A stretch of DNA of 64,000 nt. It comes from Sulfopaludibacter sp035606355. GTDB lineage: Bacteria > Acidobacteriota > Terriglobia > Bryobacterales > Bryobacteraceae. A program made the translations under genes and the position numbers. This document shows, piece after piece, positions 17,144 to 26,113 of the stretch. Every line of letters begins with the position of its first letter. The first letter of the stretch is position 1. The DNA lies in NCBI GenBank assembly GCA_035606355.1, contig DATNFO010000015.1:62001-126000 (forward strand), given 5' to 3'. The notes beneath the pieces are model-generated. The model did not search any database. It saw nothing but the letters and a program-made list of their open reading frames with translations, and was not told the DNA's origin.

Positions 17144-19558
17144 CTATTCGAACGTAATCGTATACTCGCGGCGCGGCTCAACGCGCACGCGCCAAATGCC
17201 GCCAGAGTCAGTCGAAGGCACAGTGCGCCCGCCGGATTGAATCCCTACGATGCGCTGTCCGCGGGGCGGGCGGAGTTGGAACTCTCCGCCAACAGCGGGG
17301 CGCAGCGCGGCGGAAACCGCTCGGCCTCCCTTCCAGGACGCGTCCACTTCCACGTTGCCCCGAGCTCGTAGTCCATGAAAATGGCCTTCCGGCCAGGCAG
17401 AAGGAAGCGCCGGCAGGATGGCGATGACGCCCGAATGACTCTGCAGGAGCATCTCGGCGACCCCGGAAGCTCCGCCGAAATTGGCGTCGATCTGGAAGAG
17501 GCGGCTCCCGTTCAGCAAAGTCTCAGTGGCCGACGACAGCAGGTTGCGGATATGCACATACCCGCGATCGCCGTCCTCGAGCCGAGCCCAGAGATTCGAA
17601 TACCAACCTGCGGACCAGCCGCTCCTGCCGCCGCCATTCTGCACCCGGCGTTCGAGCGAAATCCGCGCCGCCTTCGCCAGTTCCGGCGTGCCGCGCAGCG
17701 TGATTTCGTCGGCCGGATAGAGAGCAAATAAGTGCGAGATGTGGCTCATGCCCGGAGTGGGCTCCTCGTAGTCCTCGCTCCATTCCTGCAGCTGGCCGAA
17801 TTTGCCGATCTTCAAGTCCGGAATGCGCTTGAGCGTGGATTCCAATTGTTTGCGGTAGTCCGCGTCAATGCCCAAAATCCGCGATGCATCCATGGTGGCG
17901 TGGAACAGTGTGTAGATGAGTTCGTAATCCATGGTGGCGCCGACTGTCTGCCTGCCTACCGTTCCGTCCGCCATCCGGTAACTGTTTTCCGGCGAGTACG
18001 AGGGGTTGGTGACCAGGTGGCCTTTGCCGTCGTCGATGAGGAAGTCCACCAGAAACAGGGATGCTTCCTTCATGATGGGGTAGGCGTCGCGGCTCAGGAA
18101 GGCGCGATCCAGCCCGTATTGATAGTGCTCCCAGAAATGGAGGGCCAGCCAGGCGCCTCCCATCGGCCAGATGCCGCAGTACGCGTAGTCCACGGGCGCG
18201 GTATCGGCCCAGGCGTCGATGTTGTGGTGAAATGCGAAGCCGCGCGCGCCGTACATTTCTTTGGCGGTGCGGCGTCCGCTCTCGAGCGACATCTTGATCA
18301 GATCGAACAGCGGCCCGGTGGTTTCCGAAAGGTTGCCTACTTCGGCCGGCCAGTAGTTCATCTGCAGGTTGATATTGGTGGTGTACTTGCTGTCCCACGG
18401 CGGAGCCATGAGTTCGTTCCAGATCCCCTGGAGATTGGCCGCCATGGTACCGGGACGGCTGCTGCCCATCAGCAGATATCGGCCGAACTGGAAGTACAGG
18501 GCCGAAAGCCCGGGGTCCTCCTGGCCTTTTTTCAGCCGGGCCAGGCGTTCGTCTGTCGGAAGGTTTTCGATAGTGGCATCGGCAACGGGCGGCGCGAATG
18601 CCACCTCCACACGGCGAAAGAGTCTTTCATGATCGGCGAGGTGCGCGGATTTCAGCGCGTTGTAAGGCTTGGCGGCTCGCGTCAGATAGCGATTGCAGTC
18701 TTCGGCAGGATCACCGCCGTGGTAATTGGTAGCAGCGACCAGCAGAAGTGTCGCGGCGTTCGCTCCGGTCACCACCAGGTCGTTGCCTGAAATCGCGAGT
18801 TTGCCGCCTTCGTTGACCGCGCGAAGCACGCCGCGGAATTTTACGCCCGACGGCTCCACTTGATCCGTTTCCGCCTTGCGCTTTTCGGGGGTCAGATTGG
18901 GTGTGATCCAGAAATTAGTGTGCGCGACGGCCTCGCCCGCGAGGATCACGCGATCGGGCGCGGCTGTGGCGGTCTGGGCATCCTGCGAACGGGTCAGGGT
19001 CGCGCGAAAAGTCACCTGGCCGGGCTTGTCGCAGCTCAAGCGGACCACGATCGCCTGATCCGGGACCGACGAAAAAATCTCGCGCGTGCAGGCGGCCTCT
19101 CCGACCCGATAGCTGACCCGCGCCACACCGGTCGCGAGGTTCAACTCGCGCCGGTAATCCTGCGCGTTGTCGAGGCCCGCAAATTCGATATTGAGATCGC
19201 CGAGCGGCTGGTAGGGAGGTTGCCGGTTGGGAATCCCCATCATCTTCTGCTCTTCCAGTACCTCGGCCTCCTTCACCTTGCCCTCGAACAGCAGGCGGCG
19301 GACTTCGGGGAGTGCTTTCAGTGCTTCGGGATTCACGCGGTCGCGCTTCTTGCCATTCCAGATGGTGTCTTCATTGAGGGCGATTCGCTCTTTGGCGATT
19401 CCGCCGAAGACCATTCCACCCAGTCGGCCGTTGCCGATGGGGAGCGCATCGGCCCACCGCGAGGCAGGGTGCCGGTACCAGAGCACCGGGTCGGCGGCCG
19501 AAAGCGGGGCCGCGGCCAGGAAAAGGAGAACAACCGATTGAATGAACCCGCGTCTCAT
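17144..19558 (-). CDS. GH95 alpha-L-fucosidase (or alpha-L-galactosidase)
   Basis: An 804-residue protein that matches canonical GH95 from end to end: WYRHPASRWADALPIGNGRLGGMVFGG at the start, N395-I-N397 in TTNINLQMNYWPAE, Glu524 in PSYSPENSYR, and Asp691 in QIDANFGG. These correspond to the Asn/Asp base and Glu acid described for the Bifidobacterium enzyme AfcA. A signal peptide (SVVLLFLAAAPLSAA) indicates export. It removes terminal alpha-L-fucose or alpha-L-galactose from plant or host glycans. It lies 10 bases after the GH51 gene and 31 before the second GH95 gene, so three GH95 genes stand in tandem. Confidence 0.9.
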   Translation of the reverse strand: MRRGFIQSVVLLFLAAAPLSAADPVLWYRHPASRWADALPIGNGRLGGMVFGGIAKERIALNEDTIWNGKKRDRVNPEALKALPEVRRLLFEGKVKEAEVLEEQKMMGIPNRQPPYQPLGDLNIEFAGLDNAQDYRRELNLATGVARVSYRVGEAACTREIFSSVPDQAIVVRLSCDKPGQVTFRATLTRSQDAQTATAAPDRVILAGEAVAHTNFWITPNLTPEKRKAETDQVEPSGVKFRGVLRAVNEGGKLAISGNDLVVTGANAATLLLVAATNYHGGDPAEDCNRYLTRAAKPYNALKSAHLADHERLFRRVEVAFAPPVADATIENLPTDERLARLKKGQEDPGLSALYFQFGRYLLMGSSRPGTMAANLQGIWNELMAPPWDSKYTTNINLQMNYWPAEVGNLSETTGPLFDLIKMSLESGRRTAKEMYGARGFAFHHNIDAWADTAPVDYAYCGIWPMGGAWLALHFWEHYQYGLDRAFLSRDAYPIMKEASLFLVDFLIDDGKGHLVTNPSYSPENSYRMADGTVGRQTVGATMDYELIYTLFHATMDASRILGIDADYRKQLESTLKRIPDLKIGKFGQLQEWSEDYEEPTPGMSHISHLFALYPADEITLRGTPELAKAARISLERRVQNGGGRSGWSAGWYSNLWARLEDGDRGYVHIRNLLSSATETLLNGSRLFQIDANFGGASGVAEMLLQSHSGVIAILPALPSAWPEGHFHGLRARGNVEVDASWKGGRAVSAALRPAVGGEFQLRPPRGQRIVGIQSGGRTVPSTDSGGIWRVRVEPRREYTITFE

Positions 19559-19568
19559 GAATAGACTC

Positions 19569-21692
19569 TTATCGCTTCTCCAATTCGTAGATGTCGATGC
19601 TGAAGGGGGCGATCGTCACTGATTTCGGTGCTTCGCTCAGCGCGGTTTCCGTAATGCGGATTTCCTTCCGGCCGAGGCCCGAGGACGCGCTCAAACTGTC
19701 GCCGGTCATGCGCCACATGCGACCCTTGCCTGACGTCATGCCCTTGACGGTCAGGTCCAGATCCTGGGCGGACTCGTTTGCATTGATGACAGCGATCGTC
19801 AGAGATCTGCCATCGGCCGTAAGCGCGGCGACTATATCCACGGGGTAAGTCGGGCTGCCGGCGTTTACTTTCGGCTGATCGCCGCCCACCGGATAAAGCG
19901 GGGCGGGCACGGGCGAATCGCCGCCCACTGCGACGGGGATCGAGCCGAAGTGGTCGCGATAGAACTTGAAGAACATCCCGGTGGAGTTGAGAGCGGAGTC
20001 GGTGGCGTTGTATTCGATGGACGAAGTCCCCATGGTATGCCCGGCCATCTTGATGAGGTCGGTGTGACGGAACATTTCCTGAAGCACCATGGCGTTCGCC
20101 AGCACTCCGCGCAAGCTGTTCGGCGCTCCGCTGTAGGCCCATTCATCGATTGCCATGGGGATGCGGCGGCTCTGGAGCGCCGGAATGCGCTGCAGATACT
20201 CGTCGTAAGCCTCCACCTTTTCGCGGACCCGGTTGGCCGGACGCCGCGCCCATTCGACGAGCGGTTCGTCCACGCGGACCATGTACTCGGCGCGGCTGAA
20301 GGCGCCCGGCTTGGTGGCAGAAGCGTCGAAGCGCTGGCCGGCGTATGAGTAGAAATGCTCCGACATGACATCGATCGCGTCGAAGCAGTGGGTAAAGAGT
20401 CCTCCGTCCCAATCGCCCGGCGAGAGGAAGTCCGGAATCAGCTTACCCACCGTCGGCAGCGCGAGACCGTAAATAGTCATCTCATCGGGTGTAGCGCCGG
20501 TGGCAAGCAGCGTGATGGACGGATCGACCTTGCGCATCGCTTCGGCGAACATGTTGTGCTTGAAGACATACTGGCTCATGGCCATGTGGCCGTACTGCCA
20601 GGAGCCGTACATCTCGTTCCCGATGCCCCACCATTTGATGTTGTAGGGCGCCGGGTGGCCGTTGGCCGCGCGCAACTTGCCCATGGGAGTAGTCGCCGCG
20701 CCATTGGCGTACTCGACCAACTGGGCGGCCGAGAACTCGTCGCCGAAGCCAGCATTCACGCTGATGAAGGGGTCTACGCCGAGCAGGCCCATCAGGGTCA
20801 TGAACTCGTCGGTGCCGACGTCATTCGGCTGAAAGCCGCCGCGGACAGGGTCGAGGCGCGGTGCGCGCTTGTCGGGATCGCCGATGGCGTCGCGCCATTC
20901 AAACGCGGAGAGGTAATTCCCTCCTGGGAAGCGCCACATGCCGGAGCGCTGGGCTTTCAACAACGCGACCGTGTCGGGGCGGAAGCCGTGGATGTTATCG
21001 GCGGGCATGAGAGAGACGGCGCCTACGTGGAACGAGCCCTGGCCCGTGGCGGAGATCTCGAGGCGGCCGTTGTCGGTATCGGCGCCGGCGGTGAACTTGA
21101 GGGGAAACTTCGTGTAGGACGCTTTCGCGGCGGTCAGGGGAATCGTCTGGCGACTGCCCGGGCCCTCGCCCCAAACAAGATTGACGCTGACCTTGGCGCC
21201 GGCCGAGGCAGCGATCACGACGCGGCCTGTGTACGCTTTGCCTTTACGCAGCGCCAGGCCGGCCTGCGAGATGCCGCGCGGCGAATCGGCCGCCAGATGA
21301 ATCAGGGGCGTGTGCACACCTACATAAGGATTCTGCCGGTCCATGGTGACGGCATCATCGGGGCCTATGGGCAGCCACCGCGCAACCGGGCGGCCGCCGC
21401 GGCCGGGACCGCCGGCGCCACGGCCCGGTCCGCCGCGTCCGGCCTGCACGGGAGGCTTCGACGTGACGTCGTTGTAGAATTTCCGGTCGTCGAGCATTTC
21501 AGCCCAGACGCTCTTATTGATGAGGTCGCCGATGTGCTCGATGAACTGGCCGTACATGTAGGGTGAGATGGGCGGAGCGGTCTTGCTCGCGTCGATGCTG
21601 ACGGCGATTCGCTTCGCCGCGTTGAGCGCCGGCGAGCCCACCGCGAGAGTCAGTGCAACTCCCGCCAGCAGGAATTCGAATACCTTTTTCAT
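19569..21692 (-). CDS. GH51 alpha-L-arabinofuranosidase, exported
   Basis: A 707-residue protein with the GH51 opening PPISPYMYGQFIEHIGDLINKSVWAEMLDDRKFY, acid/base Glu360 in WGIGNEMYG and nucleophile Glu517 in AIDEWAYSG. A C-terminal beta-sandwich (about residues 610-700) is typical. It has a signal peptide, and a carbohydrate-binding-like segment (about 130-230) lies within the N-terminal part. A Gly/Arg run (RGGPGRGAGGPGRGG) covers about residues 86-100. The family removes arabinofuranose from arabinan, arabinoxylan or arabinogalactan. It is fourth in the operon, between the TAXI protein gene (10-base gap) and GH95. Confidence 0.9.
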   Translation of the reverse strand: MKKVFEFLLAGVALTLAVGSPALNAAKRIAVSIDASKTAPPISPYMYGQFIEHIGDLINKSVWAEMLDDRKFYNDVTSKPPVQAGRGGPGRGAGGPGRGGRPVARWLPIGPDDAVTMDRQNPYVGVHTPLIHLAADSPRGISQAGLALRKGKAYTGRVVIAASAGAKVSVNLVWGEGPGSRQTIPLTAAKASYTKFPLKFTAGADTDNGRLEISATGQGSFHVGAVSLMPADNIHGFRPDTVALLKAQRSGMWRFPGGNYLSAFEWRDAIGDPDKRAPRLDPVRGGFQPNDVGTDEFMTLMGLLGVDPFISVNAGFGDEFSAAQLVEYANGAATTPMGKLRAANGHPAPYNIKWWGIGNEMYGSWQYGHMAMSQYVFKHNMFAEAMRKVDPSITLLATGATPDEMTIYGLALPTVGKLIPDFLSPGDWDGGLFTHCFDAIDVMSEHFYSYAGQRFDASATKPGAFSRAEYMVRVDEPLVEWARRPANRVREKVEAYDEYLQRIPALQSRRIPMAIDEWAYSGAPNSLRGVLANAMVLQEMFRHTDLIKMAGHTMGTSSIEYNATDSALNSTGMFFKFYRDHFGSIPVAVGGDSPVPAPLYPVGGDQPKVNAGSPTYPVDIVAALTADGRSLTIAVINANESAQDLDLTVKGMTSGKGRMWRMTGDSLSASSGLGRKEIRITETALSEAPKSVTIAPFSIDIYELEKR

Positions 21693-21702
21693 TCTTGCCT
21701 CC

Positions 21703-22764
21703 TTACTTGACGTATCCCCGCTCGCGGTAATACTTCATCGCGCCGGGATGCATGGGAATCACTTTGCTGACGGCGACGGTCTGCGGGTCGTAATACCAAG
21801 GCTCGAGTTGGACCTGGAACAGATCGCGATGTTCGTCGAGAGCCTTTGCGACGTCATACGCAAACGAGTCTGGAGCTTCGTCGCGCGCGTAGATGAAGTG
21901 ATTGGGCCGCATGACCGTCGGAATCGGGCGATCGACGCCGCGGAAGAGCGCCAGGGGAACGGTGGCGCGCTGGTAGCCAGGTTCCCGGGCGAGGCGGGCG
22001 ATGAGCGGCTCCTCGAAATCCAGAAAGACGAGATCGTTGAGTTGGCTGGCCTCATACCACGACCGCTGCTCGGGCGTGTTCGCCAGAAGACCGGTCCCGA
22101 TGAAGACGTCGGCCGAAGCACGCTTTTCGCGGGAGGCATTCGAGGGCATGATGCCGCCGCCTTTCGCCCGTAAATCCTCAGCCTTGATGCCGTAATAATC
22201 AAAAATGATCGCGTTGTTGCCGGTGATCCAGGTCGGCTCGGCGCGGTCCTTGATCTGGCGAAGGTTCGTGATCCCGGATTTCTTGCTCGCCGCCGCCAGC
22301 ATGTACGTCGAGGTGCGGATGACGGCGATGACTCGGTAGTTATGTCGTTGCTTGTGGTCGCTCGCGTAGGGTCCCGTGCCGTTCCATGCATCGATCAGGT
22401 TGGATTCGCTGGTCGCGCTGATATCGGGCACGAGGTCGGGCGGTGGCTCGACGTACTGCGGATTGTCCAGCGCTCCGGGCGGCACCACGGGCTTAGTCTT
22501 GTCTCCCATCTCGCGCGGGCCGAAGCTCGACCAGCAGACCCAGCAGATGGTGGTCTGGTAGCCGTAGAAACGAAGCGCATCGGACGTGACTTTCGCGAGA
22601 ATGCCCCAGGGGCAAGCCTTGCAGGCGCCTGCGAAGACGGGCTTTTTCTCTGCGATGGTAGCGGAAACCGCAGAGTTGGACCGCCGTCGTGGCGTCTGCG
22701 CCCGGCCGGCGAAGAGAAAGAGAGCCAGCGCGAAGGCGAAAGCAAATCGACTGGTCATAGGCAT
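21703..22764 (-). CDS. TAXI-type TRAP extracytoplasmic solute-binding protein, orphan
   Basis: A 353-residue exported protein with the TAXI (TRAP-associated extracytoplasmic immunogenic) architecture: a middle domain with ISNLRQIKDRAEPTWITGNNA-like text and the typical C-terminus VIPMHPGAMKYYRERGY. These proteins bind small acids for TRAP transporters, but no TRAP membrane subunit (DctQ/DctM) is near. Instead it stands between an alpha/beta hydrolase and GH51 in a glycosidase operon. Four cysteines occur near the N-terminal part (CKACPWG and CWVC), unusual for the family. Role is inferred only: a ligand receptor, perhaps working with a distant permease. Confidence 0.75.
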   Translation of the reverse strand: MPMTSRFAFAFALALFLFAGRAQTPRRRSNSAVSATIAEKKPVFAGACKACPWGILAKVTSDALRFYGYQTTICWVCWSSFGPREMGDKTKPVVPPGALDNPQYVEPPPDLVPDISATSESNLIDAWNGTGPYASDHKQRHNYRVIAVIRTSTYMLAAASKKSGITNLRQIKDRAEPTWITGNNAIIFDYYGIKAEDLRAKGGGIMPSNASREKRASADVFIGTGLLANTPEQRSWYEASQLNDLVFLDFEEPLIARLAREPGYQRATVPLALFRGVDRPIPTVMRPNHFIYARDEAPDSFAYDVAKALDEHRDLFQVQLEPWYYDPQTVAVSKVIPMHPGAMKYYRERGYVK

Positions 22765-22782
22765 ATGCTTCCCTCTGCAAAG

Positions 22783-23859
22783 CTATTGCAGGTGGCTATT
22801 AAAGAAATTCGCGAGCGCCGTCATCGCCTCGCGCGACTCGGGCAGACTGGGATCTTCCCAGAAGAAGTGCCACATGCCCTCGAACACGTTCAGGTCCGCT
22901 ACCACGCCCGCGCGCAGCAGTTTGCGGTGCAGGAGCACTGTCTGGCTCAGGCACATATCGCGCGTGCCGGAAAGCAGGAACGCGGGCGGGTAACCTTTGG
23001 GGATGTCGCCGTCGAGCGCCGTGGCCGGCGGCTGGTCCGGAGTGCGTGTCAGGTTTCCGGGGTGGTACGGAGCCTGGCCAGAAAACGCGCTCGACAGGCC
23101 TGCGTCGAGGCCGTTCATCGTGTACCGCGCGTCGCCGCGATTCGAGCCGCCCGAACACGTACCCAAGCCCACCGCGCCCGGCTGCGGCAACTTCTGCACG
23201 GGCAGCCATAGGATGGTAGTCTGCGCGAGCGTACATCCGCCGGACGCACCGAACATGGCGATGCTCTTCGGTTTGTAGGTCTTCAGCAACTCGCGGTAGA
23301 CTGCGACGATATCTTCATTGCCGGGGATAGAAGGCCCGCCGCCGCGGTAATTGACCTTGATCACTTTCATCTGACCGAGACTGGCGACAGCGATGGCCTC
23401 GGCGTCCATTTCGAATTCCATGGCGACCTTGCGGCGATTCTTGGCGGGGATCTCCTTGGGCGAATAGATCGTGACGCCGACGCCGCCGATTTTCGAGGTC
23501 TCCTCCGTCACTTCATAGATCTTGAGCGCCGTCTGTTTGCTGCCGCCGGCAGATGGTGGTTCCGGGACACCCTCAACTGTGCGCGCGGACGCCAGCCCGC
23601 CCTTCGCGGCCGATGCCCGCGCCTTCCTCAGCATCTGCCGCGTGTACGAGGCGCGGGCTTCGGCGCTTTCGAGTGCGGGCGGCGGGACCGTGCGCGGTCC
23701 GAAGTGCAGCGTGCCATCGGAATCGACGATCATCTGCGCAACAGGCGGAGCAGCGGCGAGGATCGCCGGATCGAGCTTCTGCACACTATTCTGGTTCTGC
23801 GCGAGGAAGACCCCGGCGGCCAGAACCGCCAGGAGTGAAAGGAACAGCGATCGTCTCAT
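22783..23859 (-). CDS. Exported alpha/beta hydrolase, hormone-sensitive-lipase-like esterase
   Basis: A 358-residue protein with signal sequence MRRSLFLSLLAVLAAGVFLAQ. The fold is shown by VKVNYRGGG, then DIVAVYRELLKTYKPKSIAMFGASGGC with the nucleophile Ser in GASGG, the acid region SGTRDMCLSQ, and the catalytic His in GMWHFFWED. This is the arrangement of steryl/acetyl esterases of the HSL group. I chose the ATG at 23859, preceded by AGGAGGGG, over the TTG at 23877. It probably deacylates sugar side chains together with the esterase encoded upstream. The gap to the next operon gene is 18 bases. Confidence 0.82.
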   Translation of the reverse strand: MRRSLFLSLLAVLAAGVFLAQNQNSVQKLDPAILAAAPPVAQMIVDSDGTLHFGPRTVPPPALESAEARASYTRQMLRKARASAAKGGLASARTVEGVPEPPSAGGSKQTALKIYEVTEETSKIGGVGVTIYSPKEIPAKNRRKVAMEFEMDAEAIAVASLGQMKVIKVNYRGGGPSIPGNEDIVAVYRELLKTYKPKSIAMFGASGGCTLAQTTILWLPVQKLPQPGAVGLGTCSGGSNRGDARYTMNGLDAGLSSAFSGQAPYHPGNLTRTPDQPPATALDGDIPKGYPPAFLLSGTRDMCLSQTVLLHRKLLRAGVVADLNVFEGMWHFFWEDPSLPESREAMTALANFFNSHLQ

Positions 23860-23908
23860 GACCCCTCCTGTCCTCAATCATCAACGATTTTGGAAGATCC
23901 TTCTTCCC

Positions 23909-25297
23909 TTACCGGAACAGAAGAGGAGCAAAAGCGTAGAGGCTCCTCCTCCAGGTCTGCCATTCGTGTGCCGTGCCGGGAGAGATGTAGACGTAGCTGT
24001 TGGTAATCCCGGCGGCGGTCAGTTGCTGCTGGTGTGTCCGTAGGCCGGCGGCATTCTCCATGGAACCGCAGCTCATGAAGAGAACCTTGACCTTTTTGTT
24101 GAACTCCGCCGGCACGGCCATCTGGCCGTTGTAAATGGTCCTGAGGTCGAGCGGAGCCGGACTCGCGGGCGGGGGCGCTGGACTCGCTGTGGCGCCGCCG
24201 CGGCCACGGCCGGGTCCACCCGCCGCAGCGCCGCCGCTGAAGAAGCCAATGTAGGAGAACTTATCGAGGTTGGCCATGGTGACGGCCGAAGTCTGCATGC
24301 CGCCCATGGAAAGCCCGGCCATCGCTCGATGGTCCTTGTCGCGAATCGTGCGAAAGTTCTGGTCGACCCAGGGAATCAAATCACTGGTCATGAAGCGGCC
24401 GTAGGCGCCGCCTCCCGGACCACCGATTCCGGGGAAGCCTGCTCCGCGCCCGGGAGCGGGGGTACCGGCAGCAGGCGCGCCCGCACTTGGAGGAGCGCCG
24501 GGGCCACGACCCGCGCCGCCGGCCGGAGGCGCGCCCTCGATTCCAGGCCTGCCCCCGAAGGCATCCGGAGAGCCCGTGGCGCTCGTCTCCATCACGACGA
24601 TCATCGGTTTCACCTTGCCCTGCGCCAGCAGGTTGTCGAGAATCACGTTGGTCCGGCCCATCTCGATCCACACCCGCTCATCCTCGCCGCCGCCATGCTG
24701 CAAATAGAACACGGGGTATCGCGTCTTGAGGTTGTCGTCATAGCCGGGAGGCGTATACACGTAGATGTGACGCCATGCATTGATCGATTTGGCGTAGTAG
24801 TTTGCAGCCGTGACGCGGCCGTGCGGTACGTCCTTGATGTCGTACCAGTCGACGCCGGGCTCCGGGACTTCGAAGCCGTTGCACATGTGGCCGTAGCCGA
24901 TGAAGGCTTGCGTGCCCGGGTCGAGCACGATGGCTCCGTCCACGATCATCCAATAGTTGTGATAGCCGGGCGGCTGCGGCTCGCTGGTGTACGTCCAAAC
25001 GCCGTCGGAGCCTTTCACCATATCGAACGGAACATTGACGATCGACACCTGCACCTTCTGCGCGTTGGGTGCGTTGAAATGGAAGGTCACGCGGTTGTCG
25101 GCTTCGATCCGCGGATACTGGACGCCGGGGAAGTTATACGGGGACGCGTGCGCCGATAGAGCGGGGGCGCCGGCCGCAGCCACGGGAGGTTCGACCACCT
25201 CCTGCCTCGCGGCGGCCTTCGAGTTCTTTTTGGTCTGCGCGAAACTGCCGAGGACAACAACAGCAGCGAGTAAGGCAATGCTCGATGATCGTTTCAT
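23909..25297 (-). CDS. Esterase (CE1/enterochelin-esterase type) with N-terminal E-set domain
   Basis: A 462-residue exported protein, first gene of the minus-strand operon. Domain order: signal peptide (1-20), E-set domain (about 55-140), alpha/beta hydrolase with FYLQHGGGED and elbow GLSMGG (Ser330), and catalytic His in GTAHEWQTW. It is a paralogue of the protein at 9888-11105, but carries two long Gly/Pro/Ala/Arg inserts, one before the elbow (about 247-298) and one after it (about 353-378). The ATG at 25297 has GGAGAG upstream; the longer frame up to 25468 would cross the promoter region. Likely role: acetyl- or feruloyl-esterase on plant polysaccharide. Confidence 0.83.
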   Translation of the reverse strand: MKRSSSIALLAAVVVLGSFAQTKKNSKAAARQEVVEPPVAAAGAPALSAHASPYNFPGVQYPRIEADNRVTFHFNAPNAQKVQVSIVNVPFDMVKGSDGVWTYTSEPQPPGYHNYWMIVDGAIVLDPGTQAFIGYGHMCNGFEVPEPGVDWYDIKDVPHGRVTAANYYAKSINAWRHIYVYTPPGYDDNLKTRYPVFYLQHGGGEDERVWIEMGRTNVILDNLLAQGKVKPMIVVMETSATGSPDAFGGRPGIEGAPPAGGAGRGPGAPPSAGAPAAGTPAPGRGAGFPGIGGPGGGAYGRFMTSDLIPWVDQNFRTIRDKDHRAMAGLSMGGMQTSAVTMANLDKFSYIGFFSGGAAAGGPGRGRGGATASPAPPPASPAPLDLRTIYNGQMAVPAEFNKKVKVLFMSCGSMENAAGLRTHQQQLTAAGITNSYVYISPGTAHEWQTWRRSLYAFAPLLFR

Positions 25298-25413
25298 AGG
25301 CTGCACTCTCCGGGAAAATTCGAATTCGTCCGCGCTGTATGCCCTTGCAAAGTTGTCAAGAGGCAGTGTATCTCCGGGGAGCAGCGCGCGCAACGGCTTG
25401 CGAGAGGTCTTGT

Positions 25414-25428
25414 TGCAAGCGCTTCCGC
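25414..25428. promoter_or_regulatory. LacI-family operator-like site in a divergent promoter region
   Basis: TTGCAAGCGCTTCCG contains the palindromic core AAGCGCTT, typical of LacI/GalR-family operators. It lies between the minus-strand operon start (25297) and the pseudogene start (25478). A looser copy, GCAACGGCTTGC, is at about 25401-25412. No LacI-type regulator gene is in the window, so the regulator would act from elsewhere. Confidence 0.45.
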
Positions 25429-25477
25429 CAGCCGGTTCGTCCAGGTAGGAATATGACGTTCCACTCAAGGAGAACTC

Positions 25478-26113
25478 ATGAACCGAGTACGTTCTCTTCT
25501 TCTCGGCGCCTCGATGGCAGCACTGGCTGCATCCGCGTTCGCCGCCGACGGACCTACGGTACTTCTGCCGGCGGATTCCATCGCCACGCTCAAGCTGAGC
25601 GGCGCAGCGGGCGAGTCGGCCAGGATCGCCAATACTCCGGTCAGCGGCCGTTCAAAACGGTGCTCCGCATCGAAGTCGCGAAGTAACCCGAGCGCCCCAC
25701 GGACCTCCAGGTCTCGACCCCGATCGACGCAGCGATGGCCGCCGGCGACGTTCTGATGGTCTAGTTCTACATGCGGTCCGCCGGCAGCGGCGAGGCCACG
25801 CTCGACGCTGGATTCCGCACCATCCCCGGCGCCGCACCGCAAGGCCCCGCCGGCGCGCCCGCGGCATCGCGAGGGCAAGTCCCGCCTGGAGCGCCCGGCG
25901 CAGTCCCTGGCAGAGGCGGTCGCGGCACGTTCGGCGGACAGCCGCCTCTCGGTCGCCGCCGCGCTCGCCGGTTCTACGTGGAAAAAAGTCACGTTTCCCA
26001 TCGCTCTCACCCGTGCCTACAACAAAGGCGAGGCCGAACTCTTCTTCACTCTCGGCCGCTCACGCCACGCTTTCCAAAGATGGCTCGCGCCTGGAGGTTG
26101 TCATTTAATGTAA
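25478..26113 (+). pseudogene. Decayed N-terminal part of a xylanase-like (GH10-type) exported protein
   Basis: The frame starts well (AGGAGAACTC then ATG; signal peptide MNRVRSLLLGASMAALAASAFA; then GPTVLLPADSIATLKLSG) but shifts near 25645. The second frame continues PFKTVLRIEVAK, stop TAA 25684-25686, PERPTDLQVSTPIDAAMAAGDVLMV, stop TAG 25762-25764, FYMRSAGSGEATLDAGF. A further shift near 25965 leads to WKKVTFPIALTRAYNKGEAELFFTLGRS before the text ends. The combined reading resembles the N-terminal binding domain found in front of GH10 endo-xylanases of Acidobacteria; the catalytic domain is absent. Two frame changes and two in-frame stops make this a pseudogene. A PGRGGRGTFGG insert is still visible. 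The family name rests on memory of related proteins. Confidence 0.75.
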
